Assembly (NCBI RefSeq): GCF_037975245.1
Contig: NC_092576.1
Span: 42,071,111 to 42,135,110 of the forward strand
Source of the DNA: Apostichopus japonicus
Taxonomy: Eukaryota > Echinodermata > Holothuroidea > Aspidochirotida > Stichopodidae
Length of the DNA: 64,000 nt
Direction of reading: 5' to 3'
Position numbers and translations under genes: made by a program. How positions within the stretch are numbered: the first letter of the stretch is position 1; the number at the start of each line of letters is the position of its first letter. Positions 12,501 to 29,300 of this stretch are shown one piece after another. Below the pieces are notes generated by a model that was not told the origin of the DNA, did no database searches, and saw only the letters and a program-made list of their open reading frames with translations.

Positions 12501-14652
12501 TCCAGATGGTAGCCAGCTGGGGGAATATTTGATAGCCCACAATAAATCCCTGTGGCCCATTGCAAATATGGATAATTGGGGTCTATGTTTACCTCTTCAT
12601 AATTGAAAGTTATCAATAACATAATAAGGCAATCTAAAAGGGAGGAAACTTTCAATGTTATCTTGCATTGGGTCTGCTTAACAGGTTTAGAGGAGGGGTA
12701 GGGCCGAGAGTGAAGAGAAAGGGGGAGATGTTTTGGAGTGGGGCAACATTATTAAGTATGCTATATTAATAGTGAAATGTCTAGCACTGCTATTTTTGAC
12801 CTTAATGTACGTACAGAGCAATACAGGACAAGAAATTCCCCATCCCCTTGCCATTTGTTGCAAAACAGAAGCCAAGGGATAATTTTTCACAGCCCCAATG
12901 TTTCTTCCCATTACAAACAGGGTCAAAAGGGGTCAATGTTAACCTCTGCACATGCAGTATTGCCTGCAGTAACAAAATTAGGCAATCAACAGAGGAGGCA
13001 ACTCTCAATGTGGTTTTAGAGTGAGTATTCTAACTGGGCATACACAATTTCTTAAAGTTATTGAATGAATGAACAAACATTTACAGATACACAATGAACA
13101 TGAAGTTTACCCACTAAAAATCCCAAATGCATAAATGGCAATAAGATGTATACAGATCAACCTCACTATAGTGCTTTAATATTGGATTCTATGCAGTACT
13201 CTGTTTGCCTTTTCCAATTATTTGGTATTGACTTGTCCGCTTTCTAGTGAATACTTTAGGATATATTATTCCTTTCAACATTTCATCATGGACTGGTTTA
13301 ACTTTAAGTTATGAGTAGGGGATAATTGTTATCTGTATGGAATAACATATGAAGCAAGCATGAATGAGTTCTGACACATTATTACAATGTCAACATTAAG
13401 TTTATTTAAGGTGATCCTAGCAGGTTAGGGTCATGTACCATTGATCCTATTGCTCAATTGACACATGCTTTTGCAATTTGCTTTCTTGCATTGCAATTGC
13501 AAAGAGATATCTTATAGTTTTAACACATTGACATAGTCCTAGATTTATCCATTTTATTAAATGTTTTCTTTTAATGGGGTTGCAATAAAAATAGATATTT
13601 AAATAATCAAACATAACCAACTAATCAACCAAGTAAACAATCAATCAATACTGTAAAATAAAAGCAAGCCTTTGTCAAAGTTAATGTACAGTAAAGGCTG
13701 TTAAACGAACTACAGTATTGATTAGATGAGCATGATTTATATTGCTCTGTTTTACACAGCCTTAATTTCTGTTGATGAATCTTTCTTAGATGACCAACAA
13801 AGCAGAAGGATTACCTTCAAAAGGCCACAAAAGGACATGTTTTCCAGGCTGGAACTGTCATTGGTCGCTGCCTGGAAGAAATTTCATTTTGTAGATTTGA
13901 ATGAAGTACAATGAAAGAGTATTTTAAATAAAGGGCAACACTAAATATAAGTGTATTTTATATGAAATAGATTTGTGGTTTAAAACCAGTGTACTTAAAC
14001 CAGCAGTCAGCCAACTTTTGACTGCAAGAACTTTTGACAGCAAGAAATTCAGGCACTCAGCTATGAACAAACTGATTACCAGCCAATCCCATGCTATCCC
14101 CCCCCCCCCCCACACACACTCACACCTCCACAGAAATACAAAGTCTTAACTCTCCAGAGAAAGGGCTTATCAGAGTATCACTTTTCTGTGTGGTAAAAAG
14201 AGCTAGTGCACAGGTGCAATCATATCCATAAATGTCTGCAACTTACCTGACTTATAAACAAATTTGTCCGAAACAACAGAATGGAAAACAAGTGCAACAA
14301 AAACTTACGGGTACTACAGAGTTATCACTGACATCACTGTCTGTAGCTTCTTCCTCATTCTCTGGCTGCTAAAGAGAAACAAATACTCCTCAATTGATTT
14401 GAATATAAATGACATTCAATGCACTTTAAAGAATTGATGTCAGTAGAGATATGAAGGAGAAGGGGGGGGGGGGGGGAGGTTCAGGTACCTAACGGTACTG
14501 TGGTAACTTCTCTAGAATTACTGTAGAACATTACCAGACAGAACATAACATAAAGAAATCATAACAACTAAAAACTACTCCAATGTTGTTTTTTAACTTG
14601 GGAAGTTTGCACTTACTTGTGCATCATTACTTTGAGCAAAAATATTGGCCAT
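6526..14652 (-). CDS. Small acidic CxxC protein, four-exon model
   Basis: I do not recognise this gene. Proposed coding exons (minus strand) are 14617-14652, 14309-14368, 10528-10597 and 6526-6650, each bounded by AG/GT sites with phases 0, 0 and 1, giving 96 codons plus TAA. The product starts MANIFAQSNDAQ and continues through an acidic stretch (EEEATDSDVSD) and KHTQTD. A second acidic stretch, SVSESDED, follows. It ends QCPFCSKTLAGSQ and EIKNH. The CPFC pair and the final His look like three ligands of a small zinc finger whose fourth ligand is missing or supplied elsewhere. The ATG at 14650-14652 is the only in-frame start. The introns hold satellite repeats and a transposon. Function unknown; a nuclear role is only a guess from the composition. 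The compatible phases make chance unlikely, but no homology is established. Confidence 0.45.
7029..7080. repeat. Tandem duplication of about 26 bp
   Basis: The word ACAGTGTAGTTAGTCC followed by ASTCTTGTC occurs twice in a row, differing at one base. Confidence 0.7.
7927..8389 (+). pseudogene. Open segment with acidic block, possible exon or relic
   Basis: One plus frame stays open from a TGA near 7847 to the TGA at 8387-8389 with no early ATG. AG at 7926-7927 (AAATGCAG) could be a splice acceptor. The translation includes the acidic run FLEEEEEEIVFEGDEDIG followed by VLSYQLSPLQ, and ends PEPKLDG. An overlapping frame carries SSPESSDSEEMG, so a frameshift may separate two parts of one acidic protein. 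Acidic N-termini of this kind occur in some invertebrate P2X7-domain proteins, but the resemblance is too weak to assign. It could also be chance. It lies in the third intron of the minus-strand gene. Confidence 0.25.
9420..10059. mobile_element. 640-bp non-autonomous DNA transposon with long inverted repeats
   Basis: The left end ATCGAGGTAAATGAATCTGG and the right end form inverted repeats. After a diverged spacer, a second stretch of about 45 bp is again nearly identical in inverted orientation, including GCGCGTACCATGCATGGAGG and GATGTGTTC. The arms span about 9420-9507 and 9962-10059. The element is flanked by the direct repeat GATGGTCAC at 9411-9419 and 10060-10068, a 9-bp target site duplication. 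The interior has no transposase frame. A 9-bp duplication with long inverted repeats fits the Mutator-like superfamily; that assignment is inference. Confidence 0.85.
10890..13020. repeat. Diverged satellite cluster B
   Basis: The words of the first cluster recur here in the same order: TATAGGCAAAGGTATTAG, GGGTCTATGTTAACCT, GGAGGCAACTCTCAATGTG, and C-rich stretches near 11290, 12100 and 12900. The copies are more diverged than in the first cluster, and unit length is about 400-620 bp. An unrelated 7-kb stretch separates the two clusters, suggesting an old array split by insertions or dispersal. No coding region is supported. Confidence 0.6.
13020..14300. other. No gene recognised (intron of minus-strand gene)
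   Basis: AT-rich intronic sequence with a C-run at 14099-14111. Nothing with splice-bounded coding potential was seen. Confidence 0.45.
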
Positions 14653-14659
14653 ATTCCGA

Positions 14660-16870
14660 GGCCTGTTCTTATGTTACAACTGAACATTAGGCGTAACATA
14701 CAACAATTCTAGAAGAATCAGACGTGTTTACTGATGAACTACAGTAGCAGCTTGTGACTATGGCGACTATGGATTCGAGTCGTATCAACATTTCTACAGT
14801 AACTGTAATTTATTTTTCGGGGGCATTGTGGCAAACATTAAACACAATGCGGCAATAGGTTTCCTGAACAAACTTATACATTTTGTACAAAAATATAACT
14901 TTACATTTTACGTCGGAACCGGGTAGTATGTTCGGAACCAGGTAGCAATCAGTTGGGCGGGTACTTGGGTTACTTGCGCAAACACTAGTTTATATCAATC
15001 TCATATCAAAGCAGTTAAAGAAACTATTGCAGCCGGATCAAGACCTTTTCTGTATAATAACATGACACAACATCTTAAAATTTTGCAAGAAAATTGGTAT
15101 GTGTAGCAATTGAGATGTGAGACGTATACATCTCCCATGATCACAGAAACTGCAACTAATCGTATCTTAAAGATCTGTACTTACTGGCCCCATATTAAGC
15201 ATGCTATCACTTTAAAAGCTTATGATATTACATTCTAGCTGTAGACTGTAGAAGTTAAAAAAAAAGCTCTGACTTCAAATTAGCCTGGAAATACATCATT
15301 CTTCTTATGTTTTTCACTAGTATGTGTTCTTCTGGTACAGTTCAGTTTGCAAAGACGATGAAAAAATAAATGTTGTTAAACTGATTGATTCTGAGAGGTT
15401 CAGATCATGTCTAGCTTGGCTTGAGCATTATCTCTTGTAGAGTTGGCATGTTGAATGTTAGAACTTGGAATACAGCAAGCACACTTTAAGTTACATATAA
15501 ACTCTGACAAAATGCTTTGTACTAAGTTTAACTGGAAAAGATACAACATTTAACAATGTACTGTACCTACTTTGTCATCTATCCAACAAGATGTCAATGA
15601 AGTGTGATCTGTTTTCTCTTTGCAGTAGTTAATAGCTGCCTGCAAATGGCTAGTTTTTCTTAATCTTGGACGTAACTTCATCTACAGGTCTGAAATACAA
15701 AATAGGTGTAAGATGGATGGTCACAACTCTTCTAAGACTAAAGTAACAGTATAGGCCTAGGATATGTTATGTTACTCTATGAGTATTATACATAGATGTG
15801 ACTGAGTTCAAAGACACCCTTCTCTAATCTGCACTATTTGAACAATTGTGTCTGGCCATAAATGAGTAAAAAATTGTAGACTAGTCAAGCATAGCAGGCT
15901 GGTGGGCTTTATCTCCAAAAGGTAGGTTGAAGCGTGAGCATTCTCATTATGTTCCCTGTTGATTGAATATACAATCTTATATGGACTAAAATGAAGTCAA
16001 TCCACTTCCATAAGTCATGAAGATTTTGATTAAACAATTGTCCAGCCTAAGCTCAAATTTATTGACAGCCAAACCTTCCAATATTTCCCTATCAAAGCAT
16101 TGTTCAATTAAAATTACACAATTCACATTACACTAACAAATCAAAAACCAATTGCATTTCATCAGAAAAAGATGATGATTGAGAACTCCTCGGGTCCTTT
16201 ATTCAAAGAAAATGTCCCAAGACCACGGTAGTACTTTATTGTTCAAATTGTTGAGTGGTAATGGCAGTGGTGACAGCTGCTTTGATTTGCCAGCATGATA
16301 AATGTGATACTTACTTTCTTAGTGAGGATGCATTGAATTAGTTGAATTTGCGATTGATTAGCCTACACGTAGTTTGTAAGTTGTAGGACTACCAGTACTG
16401 CAGTACCTAGTACTAGGTATCACCATTCAATACATTACACGTGCAGTAGTAACTACTGTAACTGTAATATAGTAAAGGCTTCATGATTGACGCACCCTCG
16501 TAATTGACACACCTTAAAATATTACTAGCAACGATACAGCAGGCCACCTAAACATTTTGCAGTGTAGCAGAATTACATATTTCATCAGCTTGAATCCATT
16601 TCAGCTATTTGCTGACCAAATTGTGGTTTTTCTTAAGCTTTTAACACCCTCCACCCAGTTTTGCACGTTTCTTAGTCATTTGGAATCTTACACCCTAAAA
16701 ATAACCAACATTACCTCAATATGATACCACTTATCTCTGGGACCTGACCTGTCTGAGCTTAGAGGCTCAGAGCATAGCAAACTGCATACAAAGTCAATTG
16801 ATGTATACTAAGGCCTCACTACACTACACTACAGTTAGCTTATCGACGAATGTGTCAATTTAGGGGTATG
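14660..16870. other. No gene recognised
   Basis: Sequence upstream of the minus-strand start at 14652. No convincing coding exon. It contains the words GGAACCGGGTAG and GGAACCAGGTAG near 14926-14945, similar to GGGTAC-rich islands near 49.4 and 57.1 kb. Confidence 0.4.
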
Positions 16871-16876
16871 AAAGAA

Positions 16877-17150
16877 CAAAGTGGCTATTCTTACGACTAG
16901 TTGTAATAATAATTCCCTTTTGCGCATGCGCAGTTGCTATTTTTACGACTAGGAGTACTATTTTTACGACCAGGAGTAACAATAATTTCCGGTTAGGGTT
17001 AGTGTTGGATTGAGGGTTAGAGTTAGGGTTAGGGTTACCCCTACTTCATGCGCAGTTGCTTTATTTACTTTGAATTCGCATGAATTCGCCGATGTCGTAA
17101 GAATAGTTTATAAATAATTGTTACGACTAGTCGTAAGAATAGCCACGGCC
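16877..17150. mobile_element. Telomere-like-repeat MITE, copy 1 (274 bp)
   Basis: The element is bounded by the direct repeat ATGAAAGAA at 16868-16876 and 17151-17159 (9 bp; 11 bp if the next two matching bases are counted). The ends form inverted repeats, GTGGCTATTCTTACGACTAG on the left against its complement on the right, and the right end is itself a palindrome around ACTAGT. The middle carries degenerate TTAGGG units at about 16985-17040 and two copies of TGCGCAGTTGCT. There is no coding capacity. A second copy lies at 55709-55975 with its own 9-bp duplication. The duplication length suggests mobilisation by a Mutator-like transposase (inference). Confidence 0.9.
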
Positions 17151-17159
17151 ATGAAAGAA

Positions 17160-17730
17160 CATGACATGGCAGACATTTTGAGGTCAAATTCTGCTCAATT
17201 GTACAGTGCATAAGCACAGAACCCTAAATATTCAGAGATCATTACATTTCTGAGGAACTACACATATGAAAAACACATATAGTTGAGTGATTTGGATTTT
17301 TCCTTGATATACAGTACATCGTTGATCAAATCCTATAGGCTTAAGTGCGTCAATTATCCCACCATGATACTAGTAGTAGTAACACGTAAATTTAGGCTAC
17401 AATTCTTTTGAACAGCAAGGAAGCCCCAAAGCCCCCTACTCATTACCTTCAAATATAAACAAGTAGCCTAATGAATGAGATAGGTACTTGTTCGGCTCGG
17501 CACACTCGATACCTCCTACCCTATAGTACCTAGCTTACTGTAGGCTTGCCTAAGGTACAGTATGCCATACAACCGGCTAATATGCACAATTTCCATCCAA
17601 TAATACTGCTGTTAGTGGCGACAAGTTTCACATAAAGTATATTGGATATTCAGGCAATGCGTAAGCCTTGGTTCCAAGTGAGCACCTTATCGGTAGTCTT
17701 TCACCGATAAAAATACAGCTAAAATGAGGT
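17160..17730. other. No gene recognised
   Basis: AT-rich spacer between the MITE and the candidate exon at 17737. Nothing supportable was seen. Confidence 0.4.
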
Positions 17731-17736
17731 ACTTAC

Positions 17737-17813
17737 GTTGCTGGATGATATACAGGATGTGTACAACAGTCGTAGCCTACTGTACTTCGCGTACGTACGA
17801 ACAGTGTATACCT
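17737..17813 (-). other. Candidate minus-strand exon (tail or 5' UTR)
   Basis: A 77-bp block on the minus strand lies between a CACAG acceptor and a strong GTAAGT donor. In the phase left by the membrane exon at 18355 it stays open for 26 codons, starting EVYTVRTYAKYS, so it could be cytoplasmic tail of the Ig receptor. It could equally be a 5' untranslated exon of the gene starting at 14652. Confidence 0.25.
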
Positions 17814-18354
17814 CTGTGCTGTGTCTAAACAGTTGATGGCGCCATGTCGTTACAAGTCTCGTACTGCGATGGTCTAAAATTGCCAATTTTTGTTATTTTA
17901 CATCCAGAATATTCCAAATTTCACCAAGAATAGCAATGATGTGTCTTTAATACAAATTCTGGATGTCGCTGATATATATATATCCTAGTTTTCCCGTATA
18001 TTGCGCGGAAAGTTGAGGTTAACATATATCCTACCTACACCGTATGCGAAAATAACGTTATATACACTGTTGAGTGACGCTCAGATTTGCACTGAAAATG
18101 CTCTTTATAGCAAGAACATACAAACAATTCTAAGTTAATTTCTGATAAATACCATCATGTTGGCTACATACGAAGAGAAATTTGTTTACACAACGCACGA
18201 TATTTGAATTGGTAATGCCTCAGACTTATGTTTACCAAGAAGTTGGTAAACATATGCCCAAGGTACACATAGGCCCCAGCTACCACCCACGAATGTAAAC
18301 ATATGCCCGCATTCATAAATAAATATATATATATATATATATAAAAACACTCAC

Positions 18355-22830
<4,476 letters not shown>

Positions 22831-23390
22831 CTGAAATTTGGAGAGAAGAGAAAACGTTCTAATGAAAGACTGCGTAGATTTATCAGTTGGTTTAATCGTA
22901 TATGCTATAGCAGGATCTCTAGTTTGCCATTAGAGAATATCATGTTATGATCGCAACGTCATACCCTTTAACTTATACTGGTATCTGAAAGTAAAAAAAA
23001 AAAAAAAAACATATGCACTTGAAAGGTCGCTTGTCTTTGATATAACATTTGCCTATCTTATGTGCTCTTACTTTCGCCAAGGTTATTCCCGACATGTATG
23101 TATCACTGCAAAGTCGTGATCAATAATTTACTATTATATTGTTTGCGCTAAGGATACATATTGCTAAGATAATTGACGAAAGGACTTTAACCTCCATTCT
23201 TAATAGTTAATCAATGTCGATGTGAAAGTGATAGAGAAAATATGTAATGGTCGCTTTGGATAACGATTTGTTTTATATACCTGACTTTATATTTGCCCTC
23301 CTTGCTTGTTAAGATTAGCTTTCTTTTCCATGTAGTCATATACTATATGACACAACGCATGCTCTCATACAAGTCAGATATATCGTCACC
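22831..23390. promoter_or_regulatory. Divergent promoter region between two receptor genes
   Basis: Only 560 bp separate the start codons of the minus-strand Ig receptor (22830) and the plus-strand pseudokinase receptor (23391). TTTTATATACC near 23271 could be a TATA-like element for the plus gene. A poly-A run lies at 22994-23009. Because an AG sits immediately before the minus-strand ATG, a 5' untranslated exon may lie further upstream, so the true transcription starts are unknown. Confidence 0.4.
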
Positions 23391-26300
23391 ATGCGTTCAT
23401 TCGTGTCATGTTTTGTCTTTTCTCTAGGTTTGTGGTGTTCCTTCATTCCTTCGTTTACAACTATTAAATTCTACACACATCATGTAATTCAGTCGCATTC
23501 AATATCATTGGACGGTTGTCACCGTTCTAGTCTTGACAACGATTGGACGTTTCAGGACGAGATATTGGTTGTTCATAATGTTATCGTTAATCCGATATTT
23601 GGCAACACGATTCAAATGTTGGGCAACAACTCACTTTATATATCAAATGTGTCACTGATGCACGAAGGAACCTATAAATGTCAGCGATCATCAAATGTGT
23701 TGGTAGAACATAACCTGCTGGTTGAGAGTAAATACAATTTTAGATTGTAACAATACTGAAAATTTAAAGTTAAGTCAATTTAATGACATATATATTTATT
23801 TTGATTTGCTTATTTATGGTAAGTTTGAATAGTGTAACTATTTTAATGTCAGGTATTCTAACTACAAATGTGGTGTCTCAGTGACAAACATTAAAACAAA
23901 TTAAAGTTCACCTTACATGATAATATACTGTAACGTTTCTTGTGTACACAATTATATGTTTTGACCGTTTAAATGTATACATATTAATGAATTTGTTTAA
24001 ATAGTGTTTAAAGTGTGATTTACTCATATTTCCTTCTACTGATCAATCAAGTGATCTGGAAGGGCCCCTGACATATGAGGAAATTACAGGAGTTTTGAGG
24101 AATATGAAGAATAATAAGTCGCCAGGTTCTGATGGTTTCTCCGTTGAATTTTTCAAATGTTTTTGGGACGATATTGGTCCATTCTTATATACCATCACTG
24201 AATTTTGGGTATAAAAACTATCTTTCTGTGACACAAAAGCATGGTGTAATTACCCTAATTCCGAAAAGTGGCAAACCACGTTATTACTTAAATAATTGGA
24301 GACCAATATCTCTGTTGAATGTTCTCTATAAAATCGCATCTTCTTGTATTGCTAATCGTATGAAAAAAGTATTGCCCAATATTATTTCTCCTGACCAGAG
24401 TGGCTTTCTTGGTGGTAGGTACATTGGTGACAGTATTCGCACAGTGTATGATATTATGCATTCTCTGGAGTTAGATAATACACCGGGTATTTTGTTTGGG
24501 GTTGATTTTGAAAAGGCCTTTGACAGTATATCAGTTACTTTCATTAGAAAAGTTCTTAATCTCTTTAACTTTGGGCCGTCTATTATTAGATGGTTTGATA
24601 CTTTCTATAGTGATAACTACTCATCAGTATTGGTAAATGGTTTTCTGTCAGAAAAATTTCCCATTGAGCGTGGTTGTAGGCAGGGTGACCCTCTGTCCCC
24701 TTATTTATTTATTCTTTCTACTGAACTTTTGAATAGCCTCGTTAACAGTGATGATTCTATTCGTGGTATTGATATTGGGGGACAGGTTTTCAAAACTGTT
24801 CAATACGCATCCGATACAACCTTTTTCATGCATGGTGACAGTACTTCTTTCAATAGGGTTATGGTACAACTTGACTATTTCAGAGATTTGTCTGGTCTCA
24901 AATTGAATTTGGACAAGTCCCTTTTAGTGGGACTGGGTAGTTTAAGAGGGCTTTCCATTCCACTTGATAAGAAGTATGCTATTCGTTGGAACACAGGTGA
25001 AGATTTCACTCTTTTAGGAATTGTTTTCAATACAGATTTGGGGGGCATGGTTAAAACAAAATTACGATAAAGCATTGAATTAAAGTTTCAAATGTGATAA
25101 AATTGTGGGAAAAGCGTTATCTTACAGCGCTTGGTCGTATTACAATTGTTAAGTCTCTCATGTTACCATGTTTCAACTATTATATCATGTCACTTCCGCT
25201 GCCTGACTTGGAGTATAGAAATAGGGTAAATTCTTTATTTTTCCGTTTCGTATGGAAAAATAAACCAGACCGTATAAGCCGTAAACAATTAAAGCTCAGT
25301 TATGCAGATGGAGGGTTGAATATGATAGATTTTTCTAAAGACTGTGAGGCACTAAAAATAAGCACTTTTGGTCGTCTTCTGAAGAGTGATCATTTCAGCT
25401 TCAGCTCTTGTTATTTACGTAAATATAACATTTGCACCGACATGTTTTTTACCAATGGGGATTTCTATATAAAATTAGCTAGTTTGAGATCTGCTAACCC
25501 CTTTTGGAGAAATCTCTTCGAAATAACATATATATTTATTCGAGATGAGCTATCTACTATTAATGATGATGCGACCATATTAACTTTGCCTGTCTGGAAT
25601 AATGGGCTGATTGAAATTGGTAACAGTCCAGTGTATTACAAGCGCTGGTATGACAAAGGTATCCGTTTTGTTTGCGATTTTGTCACAGTTGATGGCAGGT
25701 TTTATAGTTTTGACAATTTCATCCAAAAGTATCTTGTTTCCACGAATTTTGTAGAATATTATGGTATTATTAACTCCGTTAAAACTTTTTGGAATGGACC
25801 TGCTCTGGATGGGAATATGGATATTGCTTTTCCAAACAATTGCTACTTTAACAAAATGCTTTACAATGGTATGTTCCGTTCGAAAGATATTTACAACAAG
25901 TTACTACAAGGATTCGAAGTTGATTCAGAAATCCTATACAAAATGGTGTGGTACCCTCGATATTACTAAGGAAGATTGGTCTTTTTATTGTTCAGTGCCA
26001 TTCAAGTGTTATGGTGATGTTAATTTGAGGTGGTTTCAGTATAGGCTGCTTCAGAGGATTATCCCGTCCAATAAGTACTTGCATTTAATAAAAGCAATTA
26101 CTCATGACACTTGTACTTTTTGTCATAGGTATGTTGAGACAATTGAACATTTGTTCTATTATTGCCCACTCTCAGCTAGGCTTTGGAATCATCTCCAAAC
26201 TTTGTTAAACAATATAGATATTGGTTTAGTACTAGACATTTAGACAGTGTTGTTTGGTGCGGACATTGTTAGAGAGCTGAATTTGATTATAATTTTAGTA

Positions 26301-29300
26301 AAGAAATTCATTTTCAACTGCAAAGTACGGAAAGAAATTCCACTGCAGAATAAGTTACTATTGTTTCTGAGGGACTATTTTCTATTACAAAAACACATTT
26401 TGTTGCGTAATATGAAAAGCAGTGTTTGGAGGAAATATTGGTACCCTTGGTATAATTTTTTACACCTTCAGAATGTATTAAAATAAATACTTTTTAGTTT
26501 TTTCTAGGTATTTTCACTAAGTCACCATTAGAGTGCTATATTATGTTAAGTTATAGTTGCAAGAGAAATAAAAAAGAGAAAAACAAAATATTTCCTTGTT
26601 TGGTATTCAGTAAGCGCCTTGCTTTATTTTAAACATTGATTTTATTTTTATATTACTACTTTTGTGTAGTCTAGACTACTACACGAACGTTTGATACTAA
26701 AGTAATTACTTTGATTTGCTTAATTATGGTAAGTCTGAAGATTGAGCTTACGGGTTTGAAGATAAGTAGAGCAGATTTAATACTTGGAGACTTTATTTAT
26801 CAAAGACTGTTAAAATGTTCACCAAGGGCTTTATTTTCACCGATAACGTAGGTTAGTTTATTTTGTATAATACTTTCAACAATGTAGCGCTTAATATTTC
26901 ATTGGTATTTGTGCCGTCACGTTCTTTTATTGCAGTATAATTGTCAACGTCCATTGTGCTACAAATTATGTTATTAAATTGGTTGCAAGTTATTATACTA
27001 TTAGATAAACGGTTAATAACTCGATTCCCATCACGCTGAACATTACTTTACTTATTGTAACGTATAGTTCACTATCCAGGGCTCGTCACTGTGCATATAT
27101 CGGTGCATAAAAGTAGCGAAAAAACGCGGGAATAACTTCTGCACTGCAATGACTTAGGAAACTTAGGAGACAATATTTAGGACGATCTGCGACATAGATA
27201 AATTGTATTTAAATTGACTCATTGCTGAATATTTCTGGGGTGGGGGGGGGGTACAGGGGAGGATCTGGGAAAGTTATATTCAAAAGTTACTTCCATAGAG
27301 CCAGTTAATAAGTTACGAAAACTTTTTGTAGTGTAATTTTAGAAAAAGGAAAGCACTTCAAACTCTACTTTATGTTATCACTAATTAATTTAAGGTAAGG
27401 CTAACATGATCTTAAGTCGTTAATGATTTACTTGTCAACATAGCTAAATAAACAAAATACCTAGTACAAACACTGCTTGAAAGAAGTGAAGTTACATGTA
27501 AAGTTCCTATCGAAAGTACCAATTTGTTCATAATTAATAGCATTATGCCACTTGGGCACTTCAACCATCAAAATGTAACTAGGGCTTAATCACATTTAAT
27601 TAAGGAGGAAACATAATTGGATTAAGGAAATGAAACCTAAAACTACAGAGGTGAAGAATGAACAATTTGTTGATATTAGGTCAATGCAACTGTAATGTTG
27701 TCATCAGAGAAATTCAGAAAATTACATCTTTTATTGTTTTTCTTTATAATAGTTTAATCATATTGGAGGAATTTCTAAATAATATTCCTACATGTTGATG
27801 AAATTAAATAGGAAAATTCATGTGTAAGCTATGGAAATGTATTCGTTTAAATGATAAGGAAATAACAAAGGAAGCTGTTTACATTCTAACAATACTACGC
27901 TACCATTCTATAGAGACAATAATTACCTGCTTATTCCCAAGAAGATGTTTGGTAATAATATAAAGATTAGGAGGATGATAGAAGTCATAAAAACTTACAG
28001 TCATTTCTTTGTGATGTAATGCAATGTAAATTGTCCAGCATGTTAAAATGTAAACAGTTGACTTAATTCCTACATACTATACGCTGGTATAGTTAAGCGA
28101 TTCCAAATAGGCTGGTAAAACGTTTTCTGAGATCATTGGTTTATTAAACACGTGCAGAAGTCATGCTATATGTCGTTCATTGCATTGAAGTGAGTAAATG
28201 CGTGTTAAAAGATGTATTAAAGGTAATTCAAAATAACTCTTCATGCAAACGATTCTTTTAAAAATCGTTTCCTCTACCTCAGCTGCATTGTAAACGTGAT
28301 TATTACATTTGTTTTGATTTGAAATATATTTTTTAAGTATTGCCGTGACGCTTAACTAATTAGTTATCATGCTCGAGCCTCGAAGCCAAGAAGTTCTAGC
28401 TTATATTTCACCTTGCAGTTTCTGTATCATTAAGCCTTCTTTAATTAATAAATGATTTGTTTTTCCTTCTTACCAGCTATTCCAGAAGTACATTTAAAAA
28501 TAGCAGGTCAACCCCAACATGAGTACGTAGTGATCGATGGAAGTGACATGGTAGTAGCAGTATGTCAGGCCAATGGAACAACACCTGACCTCAACCTGAC
28601 TTGGTTGATAGACAACCAGAATATCGATCTATTTAAAGCTGCTGAAGTTGTATCCAAGAAAGTCGATATTAGAGATAACTTCTATACCTTGGAGACAAGA
28701 TTGTCTTTTCCGTACGAGCAGAGTCATGGAAACGTTACTTGCGTTCTAAATGGCGTATGGCAGAAACGTCGTTGTGCTTCCTTTGTAATGCAAAGAGGTG
28801 ACATATTCTTATGTTGTTTATCGATGGTAATTTTGTGTAAATAGAAATTTAATAGTGGTCATTGATTTAGGTATAAATTCGTCCTTGGTATGATAAAATT
28901 GTTATTTTGAGACAGCGATATGAAGTGCGATTATTTTCTGTGAAATTTAGCCATGTTTTGTTATTCCCAATGAATATTTGGATATGTTCACTATTTAATT
29001 CTCAAGTGTATAGTCTATCCTAATCAATATCAAATATTTATCTGTCCCATTTCTTTTTCTGTTGTAAGGTCGCTAGTATTATTGTATAGTCTACTTTGTG
29101 TAAGAACGTTAACGGCAGGATACTAAGTGGTATACATTCATTCTTCTGTTTGTGTATAATTTGTCTCCAGGGAGCAAGGTATAATCTGTATCTTAATTCA
29201 TTAACCTTATATACACATACATTTTAATAAACACGTTTCCACCAATTGCATGTTCAGTTGCACAAGCAACTTTGAAGAAATACATGCCAATTAATATAGT

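Noticed and set aside
16985-17040. A telomere or interstitial telomere formed by chromosome fusion
   Set aside because: The TTAGGG units lie inside a bounded mobile element with target duplications, and the same structure occurs at 55.8 kb.
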